DNA of 64,000 nucleotides from Streptomonospora salina (GTDB taxonomy: Bacteria; Actinomycetota; Actinomycetes; Streptosporangiales; Streptosporangiaceae): assembly GCF_014204715.1 (NCBI RefSeq), contig NZ_JACHLY010000001.1, forward strand, positions 2,998,501 to 3,062,500. Direction: 5' to 3'. Within the stretch, counting starts at the first letter, position 1, and every line of letters starts with the position of its first letter. The notes beneath the pieces are model-generated. The model was not told where the DNA came from. It did no database searches and saw only the letters and a program-made list of their open reading frames with translations. This document shows positions 1 through 7,472 of this stretch, one piece after another. Position numbers and translations under genes: made by a program.

Positions 1-418
1 CTGCCCTGACTTTGATGCTTTGCTCCGGAGCGCCGTGGTTGTCGCATTCCCGGCGCATGACCCAGCGGATGTAGGTCTCGCATTGGAGGAGGCCCGGGAT
101 GAGGAGCGGCTGGTACTCCCAGATCTCTTTGGCGGCCCGTTCCAGCTTGATGAAGTCGCGCCACTCTTCGGGAATCTCAGCGGCATGGCTCATGTCTTGC
201 CAGAGCTGCCACAGAGCGCCGCCTGTAGACAAGTGCCCGTCAAATTTGCTGGCAATGTCGGATTTCGGTGCTCTTGTGGCCATCTCATATTTGCTGACGA
301 CTTGTCGGCTCATGTTGGCTGCCCGTGCGAGCTGAGTCTGCGTCATACCAGCTAGTTCCCGGTTCTGCTTGAGAGCAGTGGCCCAAGGCAACCATTCTTC
401 ATGTACGTGCTCAACCAT
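1..418 (-). CDS. XRE-family HTH regulator with DUF5753-type C-terminal part (3' end outside window)
   Basis: The 139 visible residues begin MVEHVHEEWLPWATALKQNR. They contain a Cro/C1-type helix-turn-helix at about residues 15-60 (MTQTQLARAANMSRQVVSKYE), then the start of the DUF5753 domain (IWEYQPLLIPGLLQCETYIR), which is characteristic of a large actinobacterial family of cytoplasmic DNA-binding proteins. Full members have about 270-285 residues and usually have a DUF397 gene next to them; here the frame runs off the left edge, so neither can be checked. The ATG at 416-418 is the first start before the HTH. Base composition is clearly poorer in GC than the genes from 2 kb onward, suggesting transfer. 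It is divergent from the tiny-protein cassette at 592-1207. Its regulatory target is unknown. Confidence 0.85.
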   Translation of the reverse strand, partial: MVEHVHEEWLPWATALKQNRELAGMTQTQLARAANMSRQVVSKYEMATRAPKSDIASKFDGHLSTGGALWQLWQDMSHAAEIPEEWRDFIKLERAAKEIWEYQPLLIPGLLQCETYIRWVMRRECDNHGAPEQSIKVRA

Positions 419-532
419 GCGTCCATCGTGCTCTACCTGTCTTCAGGCTGTCTACGGATTCTCTAAAAAGACCCGATTGTGTAGCGATCATAGAAGGTTC
501 GCATTGCGCAGGGGATCCTTGAACGCGAAAGA

Positions 533-591
533 CCCCCGCGACACGGGCGGTGTCCGGGGGCATGGTCCCCAGCTGAAGTGGAGCTGACGAC
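533..591 (+). promoter_or_regulatory. Two-hairpin leader of the tiny-protein gene at 592
   Basis: Hairpin 1 spans 533-560: six C/G pairs (533-538 with 555-560), one bulged C, then GACAC pairing with GTGTC around a GGGCG loop. Hairpin 2 spans 570-586: CAGCT pairs with AGCTG around the 7-nt loop GAAGTGG, which carries the purine-rich ribosome-binding bases. The ATG lies 5 nt after hairpin 2. The same order occurs at 58853-58909. Seen by eye; a regulatory role is inference. Confidence 0.5.
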
Positions 592-717
592 ATGTCGATC
601 CTAGTAGGGCTGCTCGGCCCGGTGGCGCTCGTCGCCCGACTGGTGCGCCCGTCACGCGGTCTGCACGCCGCACCCGTCCGGTGGGTCCGCTTCGAGCCGG
701 GCCCGGTGGCGCTGTGA
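592..717 (+). CDS. Tiny protein, first gene of accessory cassette (41 aa)
   Basis: Encodes 41 residues starting MSILVGLLGPVALVARLVRP, with a hydrophobic N-terminal half followed by the block RLVRPSRGLHAAP. That 13-residue block recurs exactly in the 67-residue protein at 58910-59113, although the DNA differs at many positions; this argues that both are translated and under protein-level selection. A GGAG sequence lies about 7 nt before the ATG, and the stop overlaps the next start (GTGA). The hydrophobic stretch could be an amphipathic or membrane-associated helix. Function is unknown. The gene is too short for most gene finders. Confidence 0.6.
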   Translation: MSILVGLLGPVALVARLVRPSRGLHAAPVRWVRFEPGPVAL

Positions 718-1022
718 GGGCCGCGAAGGGGCTGGTCGAAAGCCCGCGCTCGTGGCGCGACGTCCCCGAGTCGGGAGCCGTCTACCGCATCGGCGCCGAA
801 GCCGGGGCCGTACTCATGGAGTGGCGACCGGCTCCGGACGGGAGGTGCGTCGACGTCTTCATCCACCGCGCGGTCTACGACCGCCGCCGCGGGGTGCGGC
901 TCGCCCTTCCGGCGGCGGACTTCCAGCTCCGACTGTTCAACCGGATCCGCTTCCAGTCGTGGGATCCGTGCATCTACCCCCTCGGCTTTCCCCGCGACCG
1001 GGAAGAAGGAGGTGCGCCGTGA
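714..1022 (+). CDS. Unrecognised small protein of the tiny-protein cassette (102 aa)
   Basis: The GTG start overlaps the stop of the 41-residue gene, so translation is probably coupled. The 102-residue product is soluble-looking, with no signal peptide or membrane segment. It is rich in aromatic and arginine residues in its second half (QLRLFNRIRFQSWDPCIYPL). I recognise no family. It is followed by an overlapping zinc-ribbon gene, so three proteins would be made from one message. It is not visibly similar to the second or third gene of the cassette at 58910-59797, which suggests that the partners of the tiny protein vary. Confidence 0.6.
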   Translation: MRAAKGLVESPRSWRDVPESGAVYRIGAEAGAVLMEWRPAPDGRCVDVFIHRAVYDRRRGVRLALPAADFQLRLFNRIRFQSWDPCIYPLGFPRDREEGGAP

Positions 1023-1207
1023 GCGCGCAGCGGTGGGCGTGCCGGCTCTGCACGCGCCCCAACACCGGGACGGTCTGCGGCTTCTGCGGGAACCCGCTGT
1101 CGGAGCAGTGGCGCCTACCGCCCCTGACCGCCGAGCGCGGCAGATCCCGCCGCGACCGGACCGCCCGCGTACGCCCCTACGTCCGGGCGTTCACCGGCGA
1201 GCCGTAA
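1019..1207 (+). CDS. Small zinc-ribbon-like protein (62 aa)
   Basis: The 62-residue product has a compact four-cysteine knuckle near its N-terminus: CRLC, then CGFC eight residues later, a CxxC-x8-CxxC arrangement typical of structural zinc ribbons. It then has a basic tail rich in Arg. A strong GGAGG ends about 6 nt before the GTG, which itself overlaps the stop of the preceding gene. Zinc binding is inferred from the cysteines. Nucleic-acid or protein binding is possible given the basic tail, but nothing more specific can be said. It ends the cassette; the next gene is on the opposite strand. Confidence 0.6.
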   Translation: MSAQRWACRLCTRPNTGTVCGFCGNPLSEQWRLPPLTAERGRSRRDRTARVRPYVRAFTGEP

Positions 1208-1368
1208 GACCGCCCTGATTCCCGCCCCGGTACGGCCGCCTCGGGTCAGCGGGGGCGGTCGGAGCCCGAGGCGGTGCCGGGGCGTGACCGCCGCGCAGAA
1301 GCGATGGCCGTGGCAGCGCCACGAGATCCCCGTGAGCGCCGGTCACGCCTTCGCGGGATCAGCCCGGA

Positions 1369-1575
1369 CTAGCCGCCGTGGGAGGTGGGCGTCGACGGCC
1401 GCAGGAACCGCGCCCCCGCTGCGCAGACCACGGTGAGGCACGCGAGCATCCCGACGGCCCAGACGCTGCCCTGCTCGCCCGAGTGGAACAGCGGTGGGAT
1501 GAGCGATATCAGCACGGCAGCCGACACGGACATCCCGAGCAGGCTGACCACGAACATCCACGTCTTCTTCATCAT
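1369..1575 (-). CDS. Small two-helix membrane protein (68 aa)
   Basis: The 68-residue product starts MMKKTWMFVVSLLGMSVSAA and contains two hydrophobic stretches (about residues 6-28 and 38-58) separated by a short polar turn, then a short hydrophilic tail. This fits a small integral membrane hairpin protein. The two adjacent ATG codons give start positions 1575 or 1572. It lies about 50 nt downstream of the VOC gene on the same strand, so it could share its transcript. I recognise no family and assign no function. Confidence 0.55.
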   Translation of the reverse strand: MMKKTWMFVVSLLGMSVSAAVLISLIPPLFHSGEQGSVWAVGMLACLTVVCAAGARFLRPSTPTSHGG

Positions 1576-1624
1576 GGACCCGATCGGATCATCCGGCGGC
1601 GGCTCCGGCGCGGCTGCCCCGCGT

Positions 1625-2011
1625 TCAGGGGTGGCGGCTTCCGAGGACGCAGAACTCGTTGCCCTCCGGGTCGGCGAGTACGACCCAGTCCGTATCGCCT
1701 TGGCCGACGTCGACGCGCCGTGCGCCCAGATCGAGCAGGCGGCGGACCTCGTCGTCCCGTTCCCCGTCGGTCGGGTTGACGTCGATGTGGACCCGGTTCT
1801 TGGCGGCCTTCCCTTCGGGCACGGGCAGGAACGTCAGCGTCGGCGGCACCGGGCCCGGGCGGTCCTTGCCTTCGGGCACCGCAGGGGAGCCGATCGCGAC
1901 GCCCCCTTCTTCCTGGGCCTGCACCTCGTAGCCGAGGACCGCGCACCAGAACCGGGCGAGACCGGCGGGATCGGCGCAGTCGATCGCGAGCTCGGTGAAT
2001 TTGCTCGTCAT
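1625..2011 (-). CDS. VOC-superfamily (glyoxalase/bleomycin-resistance-like) protein
   Basis: The 128-residue product carries the two beta-alpha-beta-beta-beta modules of the vicinal oxygen chelate fold: an N-terminal unit starting FTELAIDCADPAGLARFW and a C-terminal unit ending VVLADPEGNEFCVL. The latter closing motif is typical of glyoxalase-like domain proteins. Such proteins bind a divalent metal and act on varied small substrates (isomerases, dioxygenases, antibiotic sequestration); the substrate is not deducible. The ATG at 2011 (MTSKFTEL) is preferred over upstream in-frame starts because the upstream codons read as low-complexity sequence. It may be co-transcribed with the small membrane protein downstream. 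Confidence 0.85.
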   Translation of the reverse strand: MTSKFTELAIDCADPAGLARFWCAVLGYEVQAQEEGGVAIGSPAVPEGKDRPGPVPPTLTFLPVPEGKAAKNRVHIDVNPTDGERDDEVRRLLDLGARRVDVGQGDTDWVVLADPEGNEFCVLGSRHP

Positions 2012-2266
2012 GTCAGGGCCTCCCGGGCGAGTAGCGGATCCGCCCGACGCAGCACGCCGATCGCGGACCGGGGCGTCGCCGGCGCCGTCTTGAGCGTCTC
2101 CCGGCATACGTGCGGCCGCGGAGGCGCTACCGGGGTGCTGTGCGTTTTCCGCGAGACGTGCGGAACCGAACGGGTGTGTGCGGCGTCAGAACCGACAGAG
2201 GCCGAACAGGGCGGCCGGGGAGGGAACCGGGGGCCCGGGCGGTGGTTCTGCAACACCGGGGTCTCT

Positions 2267-2644
2267 TCACGCGGCTGTGAGGGACGGGGCGTGGTGCCTG
2301 CCGCGTTGGAAGGGGCTGGAGAGGGGGAACGTGAGTGCGCTCAGCAGCTGTGCCGCTCCGGCGGGGTCGCTGGCCGGGTGCGTGACGGTGCTGCCGACGA
2401 GGTCGTTCCAGAAGAACTTTCCGTCGCGGCACCAGACGTTGATGCCGCGCATGACCGAGATGACTGCGAGTTCGGACGTTCCGGCCTGATACATCGGCCG
2501 GGCCGCGACCGCGACGAGTTCGTCCCACAGTGCGGTGACGGCTCGTTCGGCGCAGAACGCGTGCCGAGGTCTGTGTTTCACGCGGTTGGCCAGTGCAGCC
2601 TTCACACGGTTCGCCCGCGGGTTGTTCAACCGCCAGTGACTCAC
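2267..2644 (-). CDS. Hypothetical protein (125 aa), accessory-module type
   Basis: The product starts MSHWRLNNPRANRVK. Its centre (LAVISVMRGINVWCRDGKFF, then W-N-D-L) resembles small actinobacterial proteins found beside XRE/DUF5753 regulators, in which a short beta segment with a Trp-x-x-Asp-Gly turn is followed by a helix that scans a 'DPAGAA' motif; this resemblance is from memory and is weak evidence. The GTG start has AGGAG about 9-10 nt upstream. There is no signal peptide or membrane segment. The 255 bp between it and the VOC gene (2012-2266) show nothing I recognise. Confidence 0.5.
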   Translation of the reverse strand: MSHWRLNNPRANRVKAALANRVKHRPRHAFCAERAVTALWDELVAVAARPMYQAGTSELAVISVMRGINVWCRDGKFFWNDLVGSTVTHPASDPAGAAQLLSALTFPLSSPFQRGRHHAPSLTAA

Positions 2645-3372
2645 TTCGACGTCTCCTGATCAGTTCGGTTTCCGCCGAGGGGCGCCGCCTCCGGGCGAGC
2701 CGGCGCGCTACCGCGGTCAGAGCATGGGTCGGTCAGTCGAAAGACCCACGATCCTGCAAAGTTGGTAGGCAGCGAACCCTGTCGTTACCTCCTGGTTATT
2801 CTTTGCGTTCCGGATAGTAGCAGCAATCGCCCCCTAGGGGTCGACCCTCGAAAATGTGACCCATGACACAGATGGAACTCGGGTGACTGGCGGGTGTACA
2901 GGGAGTTTTTCCTGTTCAGGAGGGGTTTCGAGGTGCTCTGGGGGTGAATCGGGCGCGCTTCGGCGCCTGGGGGATGTCGGGTCCGTCACCGGGGTCGGCC
3001 GGGCGGTTCGGGGTGCGTCATCCCCGGTCGTGCGGGGGTTCCCGGTAATCGCCGGGGTGTCGCTCCCGGTGTGTGCGCCCCGAAACCTGTTGAACCGTAC
3101 AAAACTTCTCGTCGGTATTCGGAACGGCCGTTGTCCGGAGGTTGTGATCGGCTTTCGGTGGTCGACGGGTTGCGGAGCGTGGTAATCGGGTCGCGCGCTC
3201 GCTCGGTGGGGGTGCCGCATCGCCTTCTGCGGCGTGAGGCGCGGCTCCGGACGGAACGACCGTCTCTTCGGGGTTTCGCCGACTGCTTCGGGGCGGACGT
3301 GGTACGGGCCACCCCGTCCGTTTCCGCTGCCTCTGTGCACGCACCCGCGGGCGCGGTTAGCATAGATACAAG
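2645..3372. other. 728-bp stretch without a supported gene
   Basis: Open frames here (for example 2834-3382 on the minus strand) read as Arg/Pro/Thr-rich low-complexity sequence without a ribosome-binding site or recognisable domain. The segment is less GC-rich around 2760-2900 and includes a CCCCTAGGGG palindrome near 2831. It must hold the promoter of the gene at 2644 (minus) and that of the GntR gene at 3373 (plus). No RNA gene was recognised. Confidence 0.4.
3358..3372 (+). promoter_or_regulatory. Candidate -10 element of the GntR-MFS pair, leaderless start
   Basis: TAGCAT (3358-3363) fits a TANNNT -10 box and lies 9 nt before the ATG at 3373. The transcript would then start at or next to the start codon, giving a leaderless mRNA. 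There is no Shine-Dalgarno sequence before the ATG, in agreement. No clear -35 was seen. Confidence 0.35.
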
Positions 3373-4017
3373 ATGCATACAACGACCTCGGCGACCGACC
3401 GCGCCTACAGCTACGCCAAAGACGCGATCCTCGACCGGCGTTACGCCGGAGGCGACCTCATCAGCGAGGGCGATATCGCGGCCGGTGTCGGCGTGTCCCG
3501 AACCCCCGTGCGCGAGGCGCTGCTGCGGCTGCAGGCCGAAGGGCTGGTACGGCTCTATCCCAAGCGCGGGGCCCTGGTCGTCCCGGTGTCGCAAGGCGAG
3601 ATCGACGACGTGATCGAGACCCGGCGGATGGTCGAGGGCCACACCGCGCGCAAAGCCGCCGGCGCCGACGCCGATACGCGCGGAGCGCTCGTCCGCCGGC
3701 TGGGCGAGCTGCTCGACCGGATGCGCGCGGAGGTCGACGGGGACCGCCAGGCGTTCGTCGTGGCCGACCGCGGTTTCCATCGGGAGATCGTCGCCGCGAG
3801 CGGCAACGACATCCTCGCCGGTACGTACGACTCGTTGCGCGACCGGCAGTTGCGCATGATGGAAGAGGGGGTCCGCACCGTGGCGCGGATGTGCAGGAAC
3901 ATCGACGAGCACGCCGCCATCCTCGCGGCGATCGAAGCGGGGGACGCCCCGGCCGTCGACCGCGCCGTGCGGATCCACATGGACGGGGCCGCGGAGCTGC
4001 TCGGGGCCCGGACGTGA
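3373..4017 (+). CDS. GntR-family regulator, FadR/FCD subfamily
   Basis: The 214-residue product has an N-terminal winged helix (about residues 8-75) with the typical VSRTPVREALLRLQAEGLV recognition region and the PKRGALVVPVS wing, then an all-helical FCD ligand-binding domain containing RRMVEGHTARKAA and the FHREIVAASGN motif. FCD regulators bind carboxylic acids, often through a metal held by Asp/His residues. The stop overlaps the GTG of the following MFS transporter, so the two are probably co-transcribed and the regulator probably controls the transporter. The ligand is unknown. Confidence 0.9.
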   Translation: MHTTTSATDRAYSYAKDAILDRRYAGGDLISEGDIAAGVGVSRTPVREALLRLQAEGLVRLYPKRGALVVPVSQGEIDDVIETRRMVEGHTARKAAGADADTRGALVRRLGELLDRMRAEVDGDRQAFVVADRGFHREIVAASGNDILAGTYDSLRDRQLRMMEEGVRTVARMCRNIDEHAAILAAIEAGDAPAVDRAVRIHMDGAAELLGART

Positions 4018-5402
4018 GCGGCCCGCCGTCCGCGGCCGACGGGACCGGCGCCGCCCGCGCCCCGCAAGAGCCGGTCCGAACCACGCAGGCGCACGCACGC
4101 ACCGATTCATCCGGTGACCGGGTGTCCACGGCGTCCGCGGACGCCGCGTCTCCGCCCCCCGCCATCCCCGCGGAACCCGCCGGCGGCGCCCGCGCCTGGC
4201 TGGTGTGGGGGATCGGCGTCGGCGTCTACTTCCTGGCGATGTTCCACCGCAACGGCCTCGGTGCGGCGGCGTTGCAGGCCCAGGAGCGCTTCGACGCCGG
4301 ACCGGCGCTGCTCTCCCTGCTTCCGATGCTGCAGCTGCTGGTCTACGTCGTGCTGCAGGTGCCCACCGGACTGCTCGCCGACAGGGTCGGCCCGCGCGTG
4401 TCGCTGACGGCGGGGTCGGTGCTGATGGCGCTGGGCGTGGCGCTCTTCGCGGTCGCGCCCTCCATCGAGGCGGCCGTCGCCGGCCGGGTGCTGATCGGTG
4501 TCGGCGACGCCGTAACCTTCCTCAACGTCATCCGCCTCGCCGCCCTGTGGTTCCCCCGTTCCCAGTACGCCCTCGTCAGCGGGCTCACCGGGGTCGCCGG
4601 CGGGATCGGCCAGGCGGCCAGCGTCGCCCCGTTGGCGTTCGCGCTGCGCGGCATGGGCTGGACCGGCGCTTACCTCTTCTTCTCCGGCTTGACCGTGGTG
4701 ATGGCGCTGCTCGTGGTGCTGGTGGTGCGCGACCGCCCTTCGGGCCGCGGATCCGCACCGGCCCGTTCCCCCGTGCGCGCGTGGGAAAGCGTCCGCGAGG
4801 CGCTGCGCACCCGCGGAACCCGGCTGGGCCTGACCCACCACGCCGCGATCATGCCGCCCTATACGATGCTCGGCGTGCTGTGGGGATACCCCTTCCTCGT
4901 CGAGGGGATGGGCTTCGCCCCGGCCCTGGCCGGGACACTGCTCTCCGGCGTCGGCCTGTCCGTGCTGTGGCTGTCCCCGCTCATCGGCGGACTCATCGGC
5001 CGCCGCCCCGGCATGCGGCGCCCGCTGGCCACGGCCCTGGTCGGCTTGTTCGTCCTGGGCTGGTTCGCGGTGGTGGGCTGGCCCGGCGGCCTGCCGCCGT
5101 CCCCAGTGGTGGTGACGGTCCTGGTGGTCAGCGCCGCCGGTGCGGTGGCCGCCCCGGCGCTGTCGTTCGACTTCGCCCGCGACGGGCTGCCCGCCGAGCG
5201 CACCGGTGTGGCGTCGGGGCTGGTGAACATGAGCGGATTCCTGACCACCGTCGTGGTGACGGTGGCCGCGGGGCTGGTCCTGGAAGCCGACGCCGGATTC
5301 CAGGCGGCGTTCGTTCCGCTGACGGTCACCACCGCGCTCGCGGGCGGCGCACTGCTGGCCATGCTCTGGAAGCGGCCCCGGGCGGCGTCCGCCGGCGCCT
5401 GA
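4014..5402 (+). CDS. MFS transporter, NarK/nitrate- or sugar-phosphate-like type, 12 TM
   Basis: The 462-residue membrane protein has 12 predicted hydrophobic segments. The major facilitator signature between helices 2 and 3 is visible (GLLADRVGPRVSLTAGSVLM), as is a second gating motif near IGGLIGRRPGMRRP. The GTG at 4014 overlaps the GntR stop (GTGA) and gives a polar N-terminal extension of about 55 residues; a GTG at 4122 would remove most of that and cannot be excluded. Coupling to an FCD-type GntR suggests import or export of an organic acid, but the sequence does not identify the substrate. Confidence 0.88.
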   Translation: MSGPPSAADGTGAARAPQEPVRTTQAHARTDSSGDRVSTASADAASPPPAIPAEPAGGARAWLVWGIGVGVYFLAMFHRNGLGAAALQAQERFDAGPALLSLLPMLQLLVYVVLQVPTGLLADRVGPRVSLTAGSVLMALGVALFAVAPSIEAAVAGRVLIGVGDAVTFLNVIRLAALWFPRSQYALVSGLTGVAGGIGQAASVAPLAFALRGMGWTGAYLFFSGLTVVMALLVVLVVRDRPSGRGSAPARSPVRAWESVREALRTRGTRLGLTHHAAIMPPYTMLGVLWGYPFLVEGMGFAPALAGTLLSGVGLSVLWLSPLIGGLIGRRPGMRRPLATALVGLFVLGWFAVVGWPGGLPPSPVVVTVLVVSAAGAVAAPALSFDFARDGLPAERTGVASGLVNMSGFLTTVVVTVAAGLVLEADAGFQAAFVPLTVTTALAGGALLAMLWKRPRAASAGA

Positions 5403-5570
5403 GACCCGCCGAGGGCGGGCCGGCGGCGCCGGATCTGGCCGCTTCCGGACAATCCGCATCTGCGGTCTGCACCTCCCCGCCCCCGGTTCGGTAGCGTCGT
5501 GGCGCGCGTGCCGGAACCGCGGTGCGGCGGTCGTGGTGCGTAGCCGACAGGGAAACACGAGACACAGCCC

Positions 5571-6218
5571 ATGAACGGTCTGCTCGAAGCCTCCCTCGCT
5601 TTTCCCACGGTCCTGTTCAGCTTCCTGCTGCTGGTGGTCGTCGGCTACTGGCTGTTCGTCGTCCTGGGCGCCGTCGACACCGACATCCTCGACTTCGACG
5701 CCGAACTCGACTCCGGCTCCGCCGGCGGGCTCGGCGGTGCGCTCGGGGCGGTCGGCCTCGGCGGCGTCCCGGTGACCGTGGTGCTGTCGCTGATGATCGC
5801 GGTGGCCTGGTTCGTGAGCCTGGTGGGAACCGTGCTGATCGATTCGCTGTCCGACACGTCGCCGCTGATGATCGCGTTGGGTCTGGTGGTCCTGGTCGCG
5901 GCCGTGGTCATCGCCTGGGGCGTCACCAGCGCGATCGCGATGGGCGTACGCGCGTTCCTGCCACCCGAGCGCCAGAGCCGCGGGGCCGACTTCGTCGGCC
6001 GGACCTGCGTGGTGCGCACCGGCCGGGTCGACCGGGACTTCGGCCAAGCCGAGATCTCCGCCGGCGAGGGCTCGTCGTCGCTGATCGAGGTCCGCACCAT
6101 CGGCGACGAGCGGCTGACGTCGGGAAGCACGGCGCTGATCTTCGACTACGACGCCGACGCCGGCGTCTACCGCGTCACCCCGTTCGACTCCGCGCTCGAC
6201 CCCGGTTCGCCGGACTGA
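5571..6218 (+). CDS. YqiJ-like (NfeD/OB-fold) membrane protein
   Basis: The 215-residue product has an N-terminal hydrophobic segment (about 10-35), two more membrane segments (about 65-90 and 95-122), then a soluble C-terminal beta-rich domain from about 140 (GRTCVVRTGRVDRDFGQAEI). That domain resembles the OB-fold domain of NfeD/YqiJ proteins. Length and layout match E. coli YqiJ (about 209 residues), the partner of the flotillin YqiK. A YqiK-type flotillin follows at 7473, with one oxidoreductase gene between. Family knowledge suggests a role in organising flotillin membrane microdomains; direct function is unproven. Confidence 0.75.
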   Translation: MNGLLEASLAFPTVLFSFLLLVVVGYWLFVVLGAVDTDILDFDAELDSGSAGGLGGALGAVGLGGVPVTVVLSLMIAVAWFVSLVGTVLIDSLSDTSPLMIALGLVVLVAAVVIAWGVTSAIAMGVRAFLPPERQSRGADFVGRTCVVRTGRVDRDFGQAEISAGEGSSSLIEVRTIGDERLTSGSTALIFDYDADAGVYRVTPFDSALDPGSPD

Positions 6219-6308
6219 GGCGTGGCGGGTGCTCCGCCGGGGAGCGCTCCGTCCACAAGCGCGGCAACGCCGTTGCCCGCCCGGATCCGGGCGCGGTAGG
6301 AACGGAGC

Positions 6309-7181
6309 ATGACGACACTCGGTGCCGTGTTCCGGCCCCAACTTCCCCCCGAACGCCTCCGCCCTGTGGTCCGCGCGGCCGAGGACGCGGGCCTGGAGGA
6401 ACTGTGGCTGTGGGAGGACTGCTTCATGGAAAGCGGTATCGCCACGGCGTCGGCGGCTCTCGCCTGGACCGAGCGGCTGCGGGTCGGAGTCGGCCTGCTT
6501 CCCGTACCGCTGCGCAACGTCGCTCTGACCGCCATGGAGGCGGCCACCCTGTACCGCCTGTTCCCGGACCGTGTCACGCTCGCCGTCGGCCACGGAATCC
6601 AGGGCTGGATGGACCAGGTCGGCGAACGGGCGGATTCGCCCATGACACTGCTGGAGGAGCACCTTGCGGCGCTGCGGGCGCTGCTGCACGGCGAACGCGT
6701 CACCACCGAGGGCCGTTACGTCCGCCTCGACGGCGTCGCCCTCGACTGGCCGCCCGCCGTCCCGCCCCGGCTCCTCGCCGGTGCGCGCGGCCCGCGCACG
6801 GTCCGCTTGTCGGGCAGCGGCGCGGACGGAACCGTGCTCGACTGCGCAGCGGGGCCCGACGACGTTCGGCGGGCCCGGCGGCTGATCGACGAGGGCCGCG
6901 CGCAGGCGGGGCGCACCGGCGACCACCGGGTGGTGTCCTACATCGTCGCCGCGACCGGTCCGGGTGCCGACGAGCGGCTCGCCGCCGAACTCGACACGGA
7001 GGCGATCGCTTCGGTGCCCGACGTCGCGGTGTCCGGCGACGCGGACGCCGTCGCCGCCGCCGTGCGGCGCCGTGCCGAGGCCGGAGCCCATACCGTCGTC
7101 CTCCAGCCCACCTCCGACGAGCCGGACCCCGAGGGGTTCGTGCGGTTCGCCGCCGAGGAGGTCCGTCCGCTGATCGGCTGA
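6309..7181 (+). CDS. LLM-class (luciferase-like) F420/flavin-dependent oxidoreductase
   Basis: The 290-residue product follows the luciferase-like monooxygenase TIM-barrel pattern: an N-terminal strand plus RPVVRAAEDAGLEELWLWED, a central RLRVGVGLLPVPLRNVALTAMEAATL segment typical of the family, VTLAVGHGIQGWMDQVG, and a C-terminal PEGFVRFAAEEV. Related actinobacterial enzymes use F420 or FMN to oxidise or reduce varied small molecules; the substrate here is not deducible. The gene separates the YqiJ-like and flotillin genes, all on one strand, but a terminator-like palindrome directly follows it, so it is probably not part of the flotillin transcript. Confidence 0.85.
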   Translation: MTTLGAVFRPQLPPERLRPVVRAAEDAGLEELWLWEDCFMESGIATASAALAWTERLRVGVGLLPVPLRNVALTAMEAATLYRLFPDRVTLAVGHGIQGWMDQVGERADSPMTLLEEHLAALRALLHGERVTTEGRYVRLDGVALDWPPAVPPRLLAGARGPRTVRLSGSGADGTVLDCAAGPDDVRRARRLIDEGRAQAGRTGDHRVVSYIVAATGPGADERLAAELDTEAIASVPDVAVSGDADAVAAAVRRRAEAGAHTVVLQPTSDEPDPEGFVRFAAEEVRPLIG

Positions 7182-7201
7182 CCGGGGCGGATCCGCCCCG
7201 G
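7182..7201 (+). terminator. Terminator-like 20-bp palindrome after the LLM oxidoreductase
   Basis: A perfect GC-rich palindrome of the form CCGGGGCGGATCCGCCCCGG lies immediately after the stop. There is no T-tract, which is usual for actinobacterial hairpin terminators. The remaining bases to 7472 show nothing else I recognise. Confidence 0.5.
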
Positions 7202-7472
7202 CCGCCGGCGGTGTCCGGCCGGTTCCGGACAGGGCGGCGGCTGCCGGGAACCCGTCCGGGCCCGTCGGCGTCCTACACCCGGGGCTGCGCCGCAGTAGGG
7301 AGGGTCCGAGTGCGCGGTGCCCCGATCCCCTGTAATCGTTCCCCCGATTCCCCCCGTCCCTCCGCCCTCGCACCGCGCCCGCGCGCCCGTCGCCGCCGGC
7401 CCGCCCGCCGAGGCGACGGCGCTCCGCGGCGCCCGCGTCCGAGGCTTCCAGGATGAAAGAGAACACTTCCTG

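Noticed and set aside
2834-3382. 182-codon open frame on the minus strand in the large gap
   Set aside because: Arg/Pro/Thr-rich, no ribosome-binding site, no domain; it also overlaps the GntR start region.
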